Origin: Saitoella complicata NRRL Y-17804
Lineage: Eukaryota; Ascomycota; Saitoellomycetes; Saitoellales; Saitoellaceae
Length of the DNA stretch: 64,000 nt
Direction: 5' to 3'
Assembly (NCBI RefSeq): GCF_001661265.1
Contig: NW_017567010.1
Location: 248,001-312,000, forward strand
A program made the translations under genes and the position numbers. The notes beneath the pieces are model-generated. The model did not search any database and was not told the DNA's origin. It worked only from the letters and a program-made list of their open reading frames with translations. This document shows positions 51,605 to 61,534 of the stretch, piece by piece. The first letter of the stretch is position 1. Each line of letters opens with the position of its first letter.

Positions 51605-54451
51605 CTAAGCTGAGGGCTTAGTGGGATCGGCCGAATTGGAAGGCTGTGACAATGTCGAGACCTGAGCGGGAGGTTCCGCAGGGCTCGTCTTGTCAACAGC
51701 CGGTGCAGTGTTGACATCTGCGGAGGGAGCAGAAGCAGAAGTAGGAACAGGGACCAACTCCTTGGGGTCGGTGGTGCGCTCAGCCGCAGGACCTGTAGGG
51801 ATGACTAGCGCTGGAGCAGCAGCAGGCTCCGTAGTTGCCGTCGGCACAGAAGAAACACCCGCAGCGGGCGTTTCAACCGAAGCAGACTTCTCCGATACCT
51901 CATCAGTAGCATCAGGCTTCTTGTCTCCTTCAGCCACTGCAGGTTGCTCCTCTTCCGACTTCTGCTTCAGCAGTGCAGCCTGTTCCTTCATCTTTCGGTA
52001 ATCGCTGAGAGAAAACTTCTTGACTACACGCGGAGGTGAAACAGGCCTGGGAGGCTCAGGCGGAGGTGCAGGAGAGGGAGGCGGAACCTCAGCAGCAGGC
52101 TTAGGTGGTGGCTGAGCTTGCACCGGGGACAAGACTTCCGGCGAAGGCATAATGGGCGAAGGGACTGATTTCGGAAGAGAGTCTCTGCGAACAAGCATTT
52201 GGTAACCAGGCGCAGGCGTCCTCGGGGACATCGCAGCAGGTCCAGTCGGCGCACCCAAGATCGATGGTGTCCTGACAAGTGTAGACCCCGGCGTCTGCGA
52301 AGGCCCGGACTTGAGGTAAGGCATCGAAAAGTAGTCCATGGGGCCGGTCTTTGGCGTCTTCAAACCCGGTGTTGCAACCAGCGGGGTTCCGACACCATTC
52401 AGTTTCACCAAAGCTGGCTTCCCGAGCGGCGTAGACACAGCTGGTACCGGCTTCTTCGCCAATGCACCGCCAGACAAGTTCGCGAAGAACGACTTTCCCG
52501 CACTCAACAACTGTGCCTTAGCAGCCTCAACTTTGCGCTTCTCCTCTTCCTCCGCCTCGCGCTTCTTCCGCTCTTCAGCCTTAATTGCCTCCCGCTTCTT
52601 AAGCTCCGCCGCTTCGATGGCTTCACGTTTCTTCTGTTCTTCAGCTTCAGCCTGCTGACGACGCTCGTCTGCCACGGCCTTCTCAGCGAGGTAACGACGC
52701 AACCATATCTTCTTGCATGGCAACCTATCGTCGTCATCATCCTGCACAGCAGAAACCGGCTTCTTAAGATTAGCAGCCGCGGCTGCCGCCGCGGCGGCGT
52801 TATCTTTCTTCTTCTGTGTAGTACGAATGACACGAGCCGGAACACGGCTAGAAGACTTCGGCCTGTCGCCATCGGGTTCTTCACCCCTTTCCTTTGGCTT
52901 GGGCCCCCGTTTCTTGCCTGTATAGACCGTTGCACTCTCCTGACGTTCCAAACGAGCAAGCGCTTCCCGCATCTTCCGCTCCTCGCGTGCACTTAACCCA
53001 ATGTCATCCACAGCAGGCGAAGAAGACGAGCCCTTGATGCGTTTACGAGAAGTTGTATCGTCGCCATCAAAGAGGGCAACCAGGGCTTCATCGGTACCAC
53101 GTCGAGAACGCTTGTTCTTGTGCTTCGAGAGCTGAACGGCATCCGTACATACAGCACCCTTCTCACCACAAGAGGCACAGATCTCATCTCCAGGAGCACG
53201 TGGCATGACACTCATATCCACGTCCCAAGGAAGGACAAACTCCGCCCCACCCTTCACCTCCGCCGTGGTGACCACCAAGTACCTCACTTCATCAAGCGCT
53301 GCAACACGGACGGCTTGAAGGATGATATTCGGAGCACATCCTCTCCGCAAGAATCTCGCCTCATTACCGCATCTCCTGGCATCCACCAAAACGCCTTGCT
53401 CTCTCAACATAACAACATTGGGCTTCGGACGCCCAGTGACTTGATATTGGTTGATTGGGTCCGCGACGTAGTCGGCAATAGTAGTAACCTCGCCCCTCAT
53501 CTCTGCGACGTACTTGCCAGATGCGAATGCACCAGGTGCAAAGACGCCGTAGACAGGTGCGCCGAGATACAAAGTTGGCGTAGATGACTTTCCACTACCG
53601 GTTGTTGGAGGCGTCGCCGTACTGAGATCGAGTACACGCACGATTAGCTTTGGGAAGGTGGGGAGTGTTGACAACTCTATCAACGCAGTCGACGAGTCAG
53701 CAAGCAGTGCGGCAGCACTGTCACGGACCATGCACTTCTCAATCGGAACAAATTCGGACATGTATGCTCCACCTAAACCGTTGCCGAGCAGTCCCACAAC
53801 GTTGTCCCTGCTAGGTTCATCGATGTCGACATTTGCTGGCGAGTCTCCCCTGTTCGAGTGCTGCCCGCTACTGCTCGTCGTGGTTTTCTGCGGGTCGCTA
53901 TGTTGCCGACTGGGTCCTCTTGGCCTCTTCCTCTCCCGCTCAGGTTCTTTCTCCTTCTCTTTCACCGAAGGCACGATATCCTTCGGACTACTGCCGCTGC
54001 CGATACTCTTGCCACGCCCATGACCCCGTTCACTCCCTCTCCGTCGCTTTCGCTCCTTCTCCTCCTGTTTGTTGACTCGTTCCAATCTTCTGCGCTGCTT
54101 CTCCCTGGCTCGTGCTGCATCGAGTGGGCGGGGCTGACAAAGGTCACATTTGTAATGCTCCGGAAGGTGATCCTTGTCTATTCTAACGCAAACCCAGTGC
54201 TGCCATACATAACAGCGTTCGCACTGAATCGTGAAACCATCATCGTCACTGATACTGCAGATGCATCGAATGAGGCCGGAATCCGGGTCGATCGGCTCAG
54301 GGAGGGATGCTGGTGCAGGCGCAGTCTTGGCATGTGTAAGTGGCGGGTGACCATTGTGTCTGTATGCAGCGGGTACCGCAGCCCGGGGGTCGGCCGTGGC
54401 TACTGGTAGCGGCTGCTGTTGTAATGGGTGATTGTAAGTATCGACTGACAT
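51605..54451 (-). CDS. SET3: Set3-family PHD and SET domain protein (Set3C histone deacetylase complex)
   Basis: A single exon encodes 948 aa. A PHD finger lies at residues 61-105 (IRCICSISDDDGF, CERCYVWQHWVC, YKCDLC), which in the family reads H3K4 methylation. A basic KRRRG-rich linker leads to the SET domain at about 230-420: APVYGVFAPGAFASGKYVAE, DPINQYQVTGRPKPNVVML, EARFLRRGCAPNIILQAV, EVRYLVVTTAEVKGGAEF. The catalytic NHSC motif reads RRGC and no GEELxxDY is seen, so methyltransferase activity is unlikely, as for Set3 and MLL5. The C-terminal half has Lys/Glu-rich coiled segments, a poly-Ala run and a Pro-rich tail. Set3C contains Hos2 and represses genes via deacetylation. Confidence 0.92.
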   Translation of the reverse strand: MSVDTYNHPLQQQPLPVATADPRAAVPAAYRHNGHPPLTHAKTAPAPASLPEPIDPDSGLIRCICSISDDDGFTIQCERCYVWQHWVCVRIDKDHLPEHYKCDLCQPRPLDAARAREKQRRRLERVNKQEEKERKRRRGSERGHGRGKSIGSGSSPKDIVPSVKEKEKEPERERKRPRGPSRQHSDPQKTTTSSSGQHSNRGDSPANVDIDEPSRDNVVGLLGNGLGGAYMSEFVPIEKCMVRDSAAALLADSSTALIELSTLPTFPKLIVRVLDLSTATPPTTGSGKSSTPTLYLGAPVYGVFAPGAFASGKYVAEMRGEVTTIADYVADPINQYQVTGRPKPNVVMLREQGVLVDARRCGNEARFLRRGCAPNIILQAVRVAALDEVRYLVVTTAEVKGGAEFVLPWDVDMSVMPRAPGDEICASCGEKGAVCTDAVQLSKHKNKRSRRGTDEALVALFDGDDTTSRKRIKGSSSSPAVDDIGLSAREERKMREALARLERQESATVYTGKKRGPKPKERGEEPDGDRPKSSSRVPARVIRTTQKKKDNAAAAAAAAANLKKPVSAVQDDDDDRLPCKKIWLRRYLAEKAVADERRQQAEAEEQKKREAIEAAELKKREAIKAEERKKREAEEEEKRKVEAAKAQLLSAGKSFFANLSGGALAKKPVPAVSTPLGKPALVKLNGVGTPLVATPGLKTPKTGPMDYFSMPYLKSGPSQTPGSTLVRTPSILGAPTGPAAMSPRTPAPGYQMLVRRDSLPKSVPSPIMPSPEVLSPVQAQPPPKPAAEVPPPSPAPPPEPPRPVSPPRVVKKFSLSDYRKMKEQAALLKQKSEEEQPAVAEGDKKPDATDEVSEKSASVETPAAGVSSVPTATTEPAAAPALVIPTGPAAERTTDPKELVPVPTSASAPSADVNTAPAVDKTSPAEPPAQVSTLSQPSNSADPTKPSA

Positions 54452-55397
54452 ATGCTGATGTGTGTTTATTGACTGATTTCTTAGTTGGGGATCTGTCCCG
54501 GTGGGTGTGACGAAGTTGATGGAGGCACGATTTGCTGACCACGACCTTCGTACATTGCCGACCTGGGACGTTGAAAACGCGTAGAACGAGTTGCCGAGTG
54601 TTCGGTAAGCTGTTATAGACGCTTGGTTGTCTATAACAGGCTCATAGAATTGCTGAGTGGAAGTGGCGATTCACCGCGTGGACCAGAGAACCGACGGTGA
54701 AAACTGTCGAAAAAGGGGTGTCTCCGGGAGTGAATGCGAGGGGACTGAACCTGGCTGAACTCCAAAAAGCTGAAAAGGGAAGCTGAGTCGGTCTGTATGG
54801 ACGATACCTGTTGAACGGGTATGCGGGATCTGTTGGTCGAGTGGGAGCGGGATTGGTGTTGAGGGGATGCAGCAGCTGGGGCCTCTGCTCCTGTTAAAGT
54901 CGAAGTTGCGCACAAGTTCTGAGAGCTGAGCGAAAAATACGCTATTCCATTTTAGAAGTAAGCTGCATACGCCCAGATAAGAAAAAAAGAACGCAGTGAA
55001 AGAAGAGTTCGCTGATGAGAGAGTGGGCAGGAGCTGTCAGGCTGTAGTCGTTGTTCATCTGGGCAGTGATGTACCTCTGCATGCTTCACTCTGGCTTCCT
55101 GGAGGCATCTTCCGACTCGTAGTGTTTGTGCGGATTACGTTTTGAGCTCAACTGTGTTGCGAACAGCTGACCTGCTGTTGGTCTTTAGCCGCGATTGGCG
55201 TGGTTGCCCGGCGAACACCTTGCAGCACGTACAAGTAAACAAAGACCAGCATCCGAAGAAGACGAGAGGATCTACTTCCTCAGGCTCGTAGAGGGCCGTG
55301 ACCGGTATTAAACCTATCAAGCTTGTCGATGAATGCCTGATTTTGATCGGAGGCTGGTCCGGCCGGATTTTTTTCATCAGCATACATTCCAATAACA
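54452..55397. other. SET3 upstream region / promoter of the 55.4-kb gene
   Basis: 946 bp between divergent genes. A 95-codon minus-strand frame (54915-54631) begins with ATG but has no family resemblance; it could be an upstream ORF of SET3. A perfect 11-bp inverted repeat is listed separately, and ACGCGT occurs at 54577-54582. Confidence 0.45.
54610..54639. repeat. Perfect inverted repeat (11-bp stem, 8-nt loop) in the SET3 leader or promoter
   Basis: CTGTTATAGAC (54610-54620) and GTCTATAACAG (54629-54639) are exact reverse complements around the loop GCTTGGTT. It lies about 160-190 nt upstream of the SET3 ATG. It could be an RNA hairpin in the 5' leader or a dimeric factor site. Confidence 0.7.
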
Positions 55398-56078
55398 ATG
55401 CCTCAAGACCGCCTGAGGGCCCACCACCCCACTCCGCAGCTCTCAAGAGAGGATGCGAATGCCATCTACATGATTCCTTCTTGTTCTACGGGCTCAGAAA
55501 TTCCTAAAGTCCAGTCCCCTCGGAAGTTCACCCGCAAATGGCTTAAGAACATGGCTGTCAAGGCCGGCTTTGCAAAGCGCAAGCCGGAGGTGTGGGATGA
55601 TGATTACGTTCCGCCGACGATCGAAGAAGCAGAGAAGGAACTGAAGAAACGAATTTCCAAGTTTCATATCAGAGAAGAAAGGTTGTTGAAGTTTGGCAAG
55701 AAAAATGAGAGGCCAGCGGCACCACCCAAGAATGAGCAACAACCGGCATTGGCAGAGGAGGAAGAATCGTTGATGAGTATGATGGTGAAGCTGCTGCAGC
55801 CGAATGGAGTCGATATGGTGAAGACTCCTAAAAATAGCCCACCGGAACGGCGTCAACTGCATTCAACTCCTGCTCAGCCGTTTACGGTAGAGCGACTTTG
55901 GAATTGCCTGCCTCATATCCCAGCCTGGCTCACCTACGTCTGGAAATTGGCATTAGTCACATACGGACTTTATATTCTTTCCAGAATCGTCGCGCTCATT
56001 GAGGATGTGGTCGGCACATGGCGTGGGCTTGTGGGCATCTGGGGAAGCGTGCTGAAGTGGATTTTCTGGATCAAGTGA
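55398..56078 (+). CDS. Putative membrane protein of unknown function
   Basis: A single open frame of 226 aa. The N-terminal half is soluble and basic (SPRKFTRKWLKNMAVKAGFA, KRKPEVWDDDYVPPTIEEAE, KELKKRISKFHIREERLLKF), with an acidic patch AEEEES. The C-terminal 70 residues contain an amphipathic region (FTVERLWNCLPHIPAWLTY) and one or two hydrophobic helices (VWKLALVTYGLYILSRIVAL and WRGLVGIWGSVLKWIFWI). There is no signal peptide. I do not recognise the family. Coding potential is supported by length, hydrophobic patterning and the convergent position with SEH1. The last 17 residues are Trp-rich and may lie along a membrane surface. Confidence 0.6.
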   Translation: MPQDRLRAHHPTPQLSREDANAIYMIPSCSTGSEIPKVQSPRKFTRKWLKNMAVKAGFAKRKPEVWDDDYVPPTIEEAEKELKKRISKFHIREERLLKFGKKNERPAAPPKNEQQPALAEEEESLMSMMVKLLQPNGVDMVKTPKNSPPERRQLHSTPAQPFTVERLWNCLPHIPAWLTYVWKLALVTYGLYILSRIVALIEDVVGTWRGLVGIWGSVLKWIFWIK

Positions 56079-56215
56079 GAGCGAACCAAAAATAGAGCTT
56101 CGACATAAACTTGAGTAGGATGGACTGGCATTTGCAGCGTGTACGAGTTTCATGGGCTTTTTTCCTTTGGGCATTGGCGTTACTAAGGTGTACCAGTATT
56201 ACTGCGTTGGGTATT

Positions 56216-57336
56216 CTATTCTTCCATGTAGTCCTCGTGGCTGACATCCTGCTCCGCCTTAATGACACTCATGCACTTCCACTCTCCGGTAAACGAGGCC
56301 TTCCACAAACGTATCCGTCCATCGTCTCCTGCACTGCTCAACACGGTGCCAGTGGCATTCCATGATACTCTCCACACCTCAGCGCCGTGGTCGTCGAGAT
56401 CCGCAATGCATTCCACTACCCAACGCTTCTCGTCCTCCGCCCGTGCGTACAAGTCTTCTTTAGTCTCAGTGAGCTTGAATACACGAACATGTCCATCCTT
56501 GCATGCCGTGGCGATCAGATGGTAAGATCGACCTAGACTTGGACCCCAGCTGACGTCCCGTACAAGGCCCTTGTGGCCCTTCAACTCCAAGTCATCGACC
56601 GGCTTCCATTTGCCGGTGGTATTGTCTGTTGAGTAAATCTTGCATGTATCCTGTGCACCCACCGCAAGATAAGGGGATGCCGTCCATCGAGAAGGACACC
56701 AGGTCAGACAGAAGGACGATTCAAGTTCACGCGGTGGCCTTGTAGGCAAAGCAGCGAATTCGTCCATCAAAGTCCAGTGCTGGAGGTTATGAGGTTCAAG
56801 AGCTGTAACAAGTTCCGTGTCAGGCCTGCTTGATGAAGCGTAACAGCGGCTCTCTCTTACCTTCGTAAATTCTGATATTCGTGTCCGTACTGATTGCAGC
56901 GACCTTGAATCCCAGGTGCACAGGCGCAAACCAAACATCCTGTACCGCACCTCTCGCATCGACCAAGCGCGCCTTCTCTGCCCATCTTCGGCCACTGCCC
57001 TTCGTCTCATGCTCCTGCTCTTCGAAGATTCGCACTGAGCGGTCCGCACTGCATGTTGCGATAACTTGTCCGTGTTCGGGGTGTGCCCAATTGACGCGGA
57101 GGATAGACGCGTCATGAGCCTTGAAAGAGTCGTTGAGCTCCCATTCTCCAGATGTCTCATTCAGATCCCAGATCTTGAGATGGAGGTCCGAAGAACATGT
57201 AGCGAGCCTACGACCGTAGAAATCGTAGGAGATATCGTGTATGAGGTCTGCGAAAAACGCGTCAAACAAGAGTAAAATATGAACGGGGTGTAGGCCTACC
57301 TTCATGACCTGTGTTGGCGACGCCCTTTCCTTCCAT
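56216..57336 (-). CDS. SEH1: Nucleoporin/SEA-complex WD40 protein Seh1
   Basis: Exons 57336-57300, 57247-56861 and 56802-56216 encode 336 aa. The N-terminus after splicing, MEGKGVANTGHEDLIHDISY, and DFYGRRLATCSSDLHLKIWD are diagnostic for Seh1. Further blades include ILRVNWAHPEHGQVIATCSA, NIRIYEALEPHNLQHWTLMD, CLTWCPSRWTASPYLAVGAQ, and WRVSWNATGTVLSSAGDDGR before the last blade VRLWK-like IRLWKASFTGEW. Seh1 belongs to the Nup84/Y-complex and to SEACAT/GATOR2. Length fits the family (about 350 aa). The ATG lies only 95 bp from that of the divergent TFIIIC gene. Confidence 0.94.
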
Positions 57337-57431
57337 TCTGCTCTTTCTATTGACTCGACTTTCCGTGACGTTTCGTGGTGCCTGCCTGAACCGCGAGCGA
57401 ATTCGGAAGTCTTCGTTACAGGACACCCGCA

Positions 57432-58057
57432 ATGTCACCTGAATCCAGACGACCAGATGAGAACGCAGAAGAGGATGAGTACGAGGAAGAAGTAAGTCTA
57501 GAGAGGTTGGCATTCCGCGCAGGTGTCCTGATAAGCTTTACAGGTTTCATACGTCACCCTGGACTTTGGGTCAAATCCATTGAGTATCGACCAGATTAAG
57601 GAGTACCAGCTCATTGTAAGGCATTCGTATCGTTCGGTATGAGTTCAGTACGCTGATTTTGTCGTAGGGTCTGGACTCCAAGACGCCTGTCATCCGCCTG
57701 GGACAGAATATCTACCGAGGGACTTGGAATGAGTTGCTCGGCACGGAAATCATATTGGAGAAGGCAGGAGACAGTACGTTCAGCCCTCTGTTGTTCTTCT
57801 TCGTAATACTGACATGCATCTTAGCTTCACGAGTTGTAGGACTTTCGAAAGATCGTCTTTTGATGGAACAAGTTCAGTTAAAGCCCAAGGAACAACCGAT
57901 ACCCGAGCAAGCCTCAGCACCACAACCTGTACCATCAACCTCGTCTGTACAGGAACATGCAATGGCTTCGACTGCAGTAGGATATTTACAAAATGCGGCG
58001 ACGAACGGCGGTGGTACCTATGGTGGAGAGGGACAAGATGTGATGGACACCACCTAA
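57432..58057 (+). CDS. TFIIIC subunit 6-like protein (Tfc7/GTF3C6 family)
   Basis: Four exons, 57432-57491, 57544-57615, 57668-57773 and 57825-58057, encode 156 aa. The N-terminus is acidic (DENAEEDEYEEE); the conserved small barrel domain spans exons 2-4: VSYVTLDFGSNPLSIDQIKE, YQLIGLDSKTPVIRLGQNIY, RGTWNELLGTEIILEKAGD, then LSKDRLLMEQVQLKPK. This pattern is that of TFIIIC_sub6, which pairs with tau95-type subunits in the RNA polymerase III factor binding tRNA and 5S genes. The C-terminus is low-complexity. Three introns of 51-52 nt interrupt a 471-nt CDS; the third is stop-free and in frame. Confidence 0.88.
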
Positions 58058-58262
58058 GGCGCTGGGCAAGTGAACGAGACAGAATGTGTTGATACGTTTT
58101 CTAATTTGGCTTGGCATATGGCGTTTTTGAAATTCTTGGGAATAAGGTATAATCAATCAATGCATGGAGCTGTCTAATATGCCACGTATCGTGTGCGTAG
58201 GTCCTGCCTACGTTGGAAGCATGCAAATATGCAAAAGATCATCGTATACCAGATACCCGCTC

Positions 58263-60315
58263 CTATTCTCCAATTGCCCTGCGCTCGATACGCAGTGGGT
58301 GTGCTTCTATGTATCGTGTCAGTTTCGTCATTTCGCACTGTTGCGTAGCACGTACCCGTATTATATACCCACTCATCCAAGCTCCCTACTCGTGGGTCCG
58401 CAAAGATGAGATACAGATACTTTAGCGTCTCCGCCCCAAAATAACTCTCCTGATTGTTCAACCTTCTAGTTCCCTTGTATCCCGTAACGTCCTTGATATC
58501 CGAATATCCCCATTCACTCTCACAGTGCTCGCGGATGCTCTCGAAGACTTCCCAGGCCCAATCGGCGTACTTCACATCTCCGGTGATGCGGTAAGCGTAG
58601 AAGAGTGATTCCACGTATTCGGGTCTGAGGTGATAGCGAGTATTGGTGGCCCAGAAACCCCAAAGGCTGTACTGGTGTTTCGCGGCGTGCTTGTCCGGCT
58701 TCTTGGGGTTGTCATCGGTTGTAGCAATCCATCGCCACCCTTCGGGTCCAAGTTTTGTGCTTGTCTGTTCGTAGACCCACCTGCATCCCTCGATAAGCTC
58801 CAGGCCTGCGTCGATATACTCCTGATTACCCAACGCCTTGCCGCCGAGCATAAAGTTTCCACCGGCAAAGCAAGCAAGGTGCTCGCTAGTGGAGTCTCTG
58901 TTGCCGAAGCGCCATTCTCCGATGAACTTCTTCGGATTGGTCTTGTGGTTGGTTTGGGAGATGAGCATGACCTTGGCAGCATGTACGGCCTGAGTCCAAG
59001 CATGCCGGTATTGCTCAGTGGATGGCGTCTTGGGCGCCATCAGCCATGCTTTGATAAGGTACTGCGATGAGTTCGGGTTAGTGCTGGTAGAGACGAGGAA
59101 CAGAGGGGACTACCTCGTAGTACGAGTCTGATTTTGCTCCCCATGACATGTGGTCTGACATCTGTCTACCGCTCATGATATCCACCGGGGTCGCGACAAG
59201 TCCTCCAGTACGCTCAAATCCGAACGAATGAGGGGGTGGGTTCACCAGTAATGACCACGCTCGGCTTGCCTATCGTCATCTGGTCAGTCGGCCGGATGTT
59301 GACACCAGCAAGGTTATAGACATACATTCCGTACGTAGACGTCGTCACCCGTGAGCACCGATAACTTGGCATACTCGAGCCAGTTTGTTCCAATATTGGC
59401 AATATCCCCGGCAACAGCTCCCGACCTGTAACGAGTCAGCCACGGAATTCAACTGCATGCCCACATCACCCACCTTGTCCCTCTATCCTCAATATGCCCC
59501 TTCTTCTGCGCAAAATCAACCCCAGGGTACAACATCCCCGTCGGCGAACCAAACCCCGGTCCAATCTGATCCGCTAAAATCTTTGCCTGCCTCAGCAACC
59601 CCTTCTGTAAGTCCTTCACCTTGCCCCGAGGTAGTGACGCTGTCGGGAGAAGATCGTGGGCGGAGAGGAGACCGCCAACGTAGCGTATGATGGTTTCGAA
59701 GGGGTCAACGCGGCCGTTTTCATGTGTTTTTGTGAAGTCAACTTTGAGGGTGTGTTCGATGGAGCGCAGGGCTTCTGGGATGAGGCCCATGAGGAGACAG
59801 GTCTGCACAGTCCAGTCAGTATCGTGACCAAAAAAGGTCTTCTTCAGCGTGCACGTACGTCAATTGAGTCCACGATAGTAGCGCCCCATCCATTCCTACA
59901 CCTTCCAGTCAGTTGCGACTCCCCGTAAGTGACGAGATCCGACGCACCTCGAATTCGCAGGCTCACCAGTCTCCGGCAGCACTTCATCATGACCCCACGC
60001 TCGCTTGTTATACAGCTCCAGATGTCTCATATACATACCTTTCACTTCCATAGCTCGCGCCCTATCCCCTCCTTTACCAGGAGGAAAGTCATATTGGATC
60101 TTGCCGTAAGGATTTGACGGGGAAGGATATCCTGAGGAGCTCGGTGAAGAAAAGCTATAAAGAAGGCCAACGATGACCGCAAAGGAAAGAATGGCAAGTC
60201 GGGAGCGCCGTATTGGAATGCCGTTCATCCTGGGCGAATAACTGGTGGGAAGGCCGTTTAACGGGGTCGTTCGCATTCTCGAGAACTTCGAAATAAGGTT
60301 CGCTAGGTGCTGCAT
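58263..60315 (-). CDS. Class I alpha-1,2-mannosidase, GH47 family (Golgi/ER type II membrane protein)
   Basis: Seven exons, 60315-59948, 59895-59859, 59802-59474, 59425-59326, 59269-59114, 59061-58356 and 58306-58263, encode 579 aa. A short cytosolic tail precedes a signal anchor (RLAILSFAVIVGLLYSF). The catalytic domain has NSRNGWGATIVDSIDTCLLM, GHIEDRGTRSGAVAGDIANI, NWLEYAKLSVLTGDDVYVRN, PHSFGFERTGGLVATPVDIM, SWGAKSDSYYEYLIKAWLM, TRYHLRPEYVESLFYAYRIT, ESYFGAETLKYLYLIFADP, and ends with VYNTEAHPLR, whose Thr binds calcium. It trims alpha-1,2 mannose from N-glycans. The 37-nt exon 2 and 44-nt last exon are fixed by the conserved NGWG and TEAHP motifs. The Golgi form is favoured over ER Mns1 but not proven. 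Confidence 0.93.
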
Positions 60316-60598
60316 GGCGCCAAGCCCTGTGTAACGTAGATCGATGAATCCGGAAATTGCTTACGATAGAAAACTGTGAATTGATACATTGTTACCGTGT
60401 GGCTAACTTGTTTTGATTCGCATGGTTATTGGCGAGTGCGGCGCCACGAAGTTTGGAAGTAATGATTGATGAGTGACCATGCAAGTACGTACAGTACTGT
60501 ATGGTACGGGTATATCATGTGCTGTCCTTATAACATCTAGCGATACTTCCATCCTCCTCGACATTCACATGCATATCAGTTCTCCTCTGTTTGTCCTT

Positions 60599-61215
60599 TT
60601 ACTCTCTCTGCAACATCACCATACCTCCCAAACCAGCCAACAAAGCGTACTTCATCCACGGATAATCGTTCAGCCTAAGTCTCTGTAAGCAATGATTCAA
60701 CCCCATACTTAGTTTCATTACTTACATGATTGTAACCATTCCAACGTACGGCACGAAGCCCCGGACCATGCCAACAACTTCGGACTCACGAGACAGGTGT
60801 GTCTGACCGCGTGCGTAGAGCTCGAGATCATCGGTAGGGTTGTTGTCACCCTTCGTAAGAAGCTTCTGATCCGCGAGGTCGGAAATCAGACTGCAAATCG
60901 CGTTAACTCTCCGCGCATAACGTATCAAGATTCTTCAGCTCACCTGTCGTGCGTCCTCATGACACGATGCACAATCGGAATTGGACGACCCTTGACTTCG
61001 TACACAACGATATCTCCAACCTGAGCCTTCTCGGCACGATTGCTCAAGAACAGAAGATCACCCCGCTGGAAAGCAGGTTCCATGGATCCACTCAACACCA
61101 CCACGATGGGCGAGGAGGAATTGGTGTACAATGAGAGGCCCTTCCATAGCGCGAAGGCTGTCGTGAGGACCAGAAGGAAATTGAGGAATTGGCCTGCTTG
61201 TTGTCGAATGTTCAT
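60599..61215 (-). CDS. SEC11: Signal peptidase complex catalytic subunit Sec11
   Basis: Exons 61215-60944, 60890-60726 and 60674-60599 encode 170 aa. The start [20 protein letters not shown] equals the family start and includes the single membrane anchor. [19 protein letters not shown] carries the catalytic Ser44, [10 protein letters not shown] the catalytic His83, and [12 protein letters not shown] the conserved Asp box. The C-terminus ([20 protein letters not shown]) defines the last acceptor, TTAG at 60675-60678. Sec11 cleaves signal peptides in the ER lumen. The frame stays open upstream for 67 more codons to an ATG at 61416, but that stretch is not conserved to my knowledge. It is beside another secretory gene (GH47). 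Confidence 0.95.
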
Positions 61216-61534
61216 CCTGGTTGACTTTGGGACTTCCAATTGCTTTGGTGGTGAGTTTGAGTGTGGGAGTGTCTCAGGGAGCTGTCCGGGACGCGCGCCT
61301 GTACCGGTAGAGTTGGATATCATGATTGATGGTGACCCTTGCGGAATGTCTAGGCAAATTCTCCTTTCAATTACAAATGTTTCCGGTGCATTTTGTTCTC
61401 TTGCGGTCTCCGACATCTGCTACTATTTTTAGCGACTGTCAACTGAACTTTCGGCGTGAAATGAATCCTCGGTCGCAACTCGCGAAGTCGAATCCAAAGC
61501 GCGTGCGAACCGCAACCTCCTCGGTCCATACACC

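Noticed and set aside
54631-54915. 95-codon minus-strand ORF upstream of SET3
   Set aside because: Ser/Arg/Pro-rich with no family features; kept only as a possible upstream ORF.
57734-58057. Single-exon reading of the TFIIIC subunit 3' half
   Set aside because: Runs through a 51-nt stop-free intron with clean GTACGT and TTAG ends; the spliced form fits the family.
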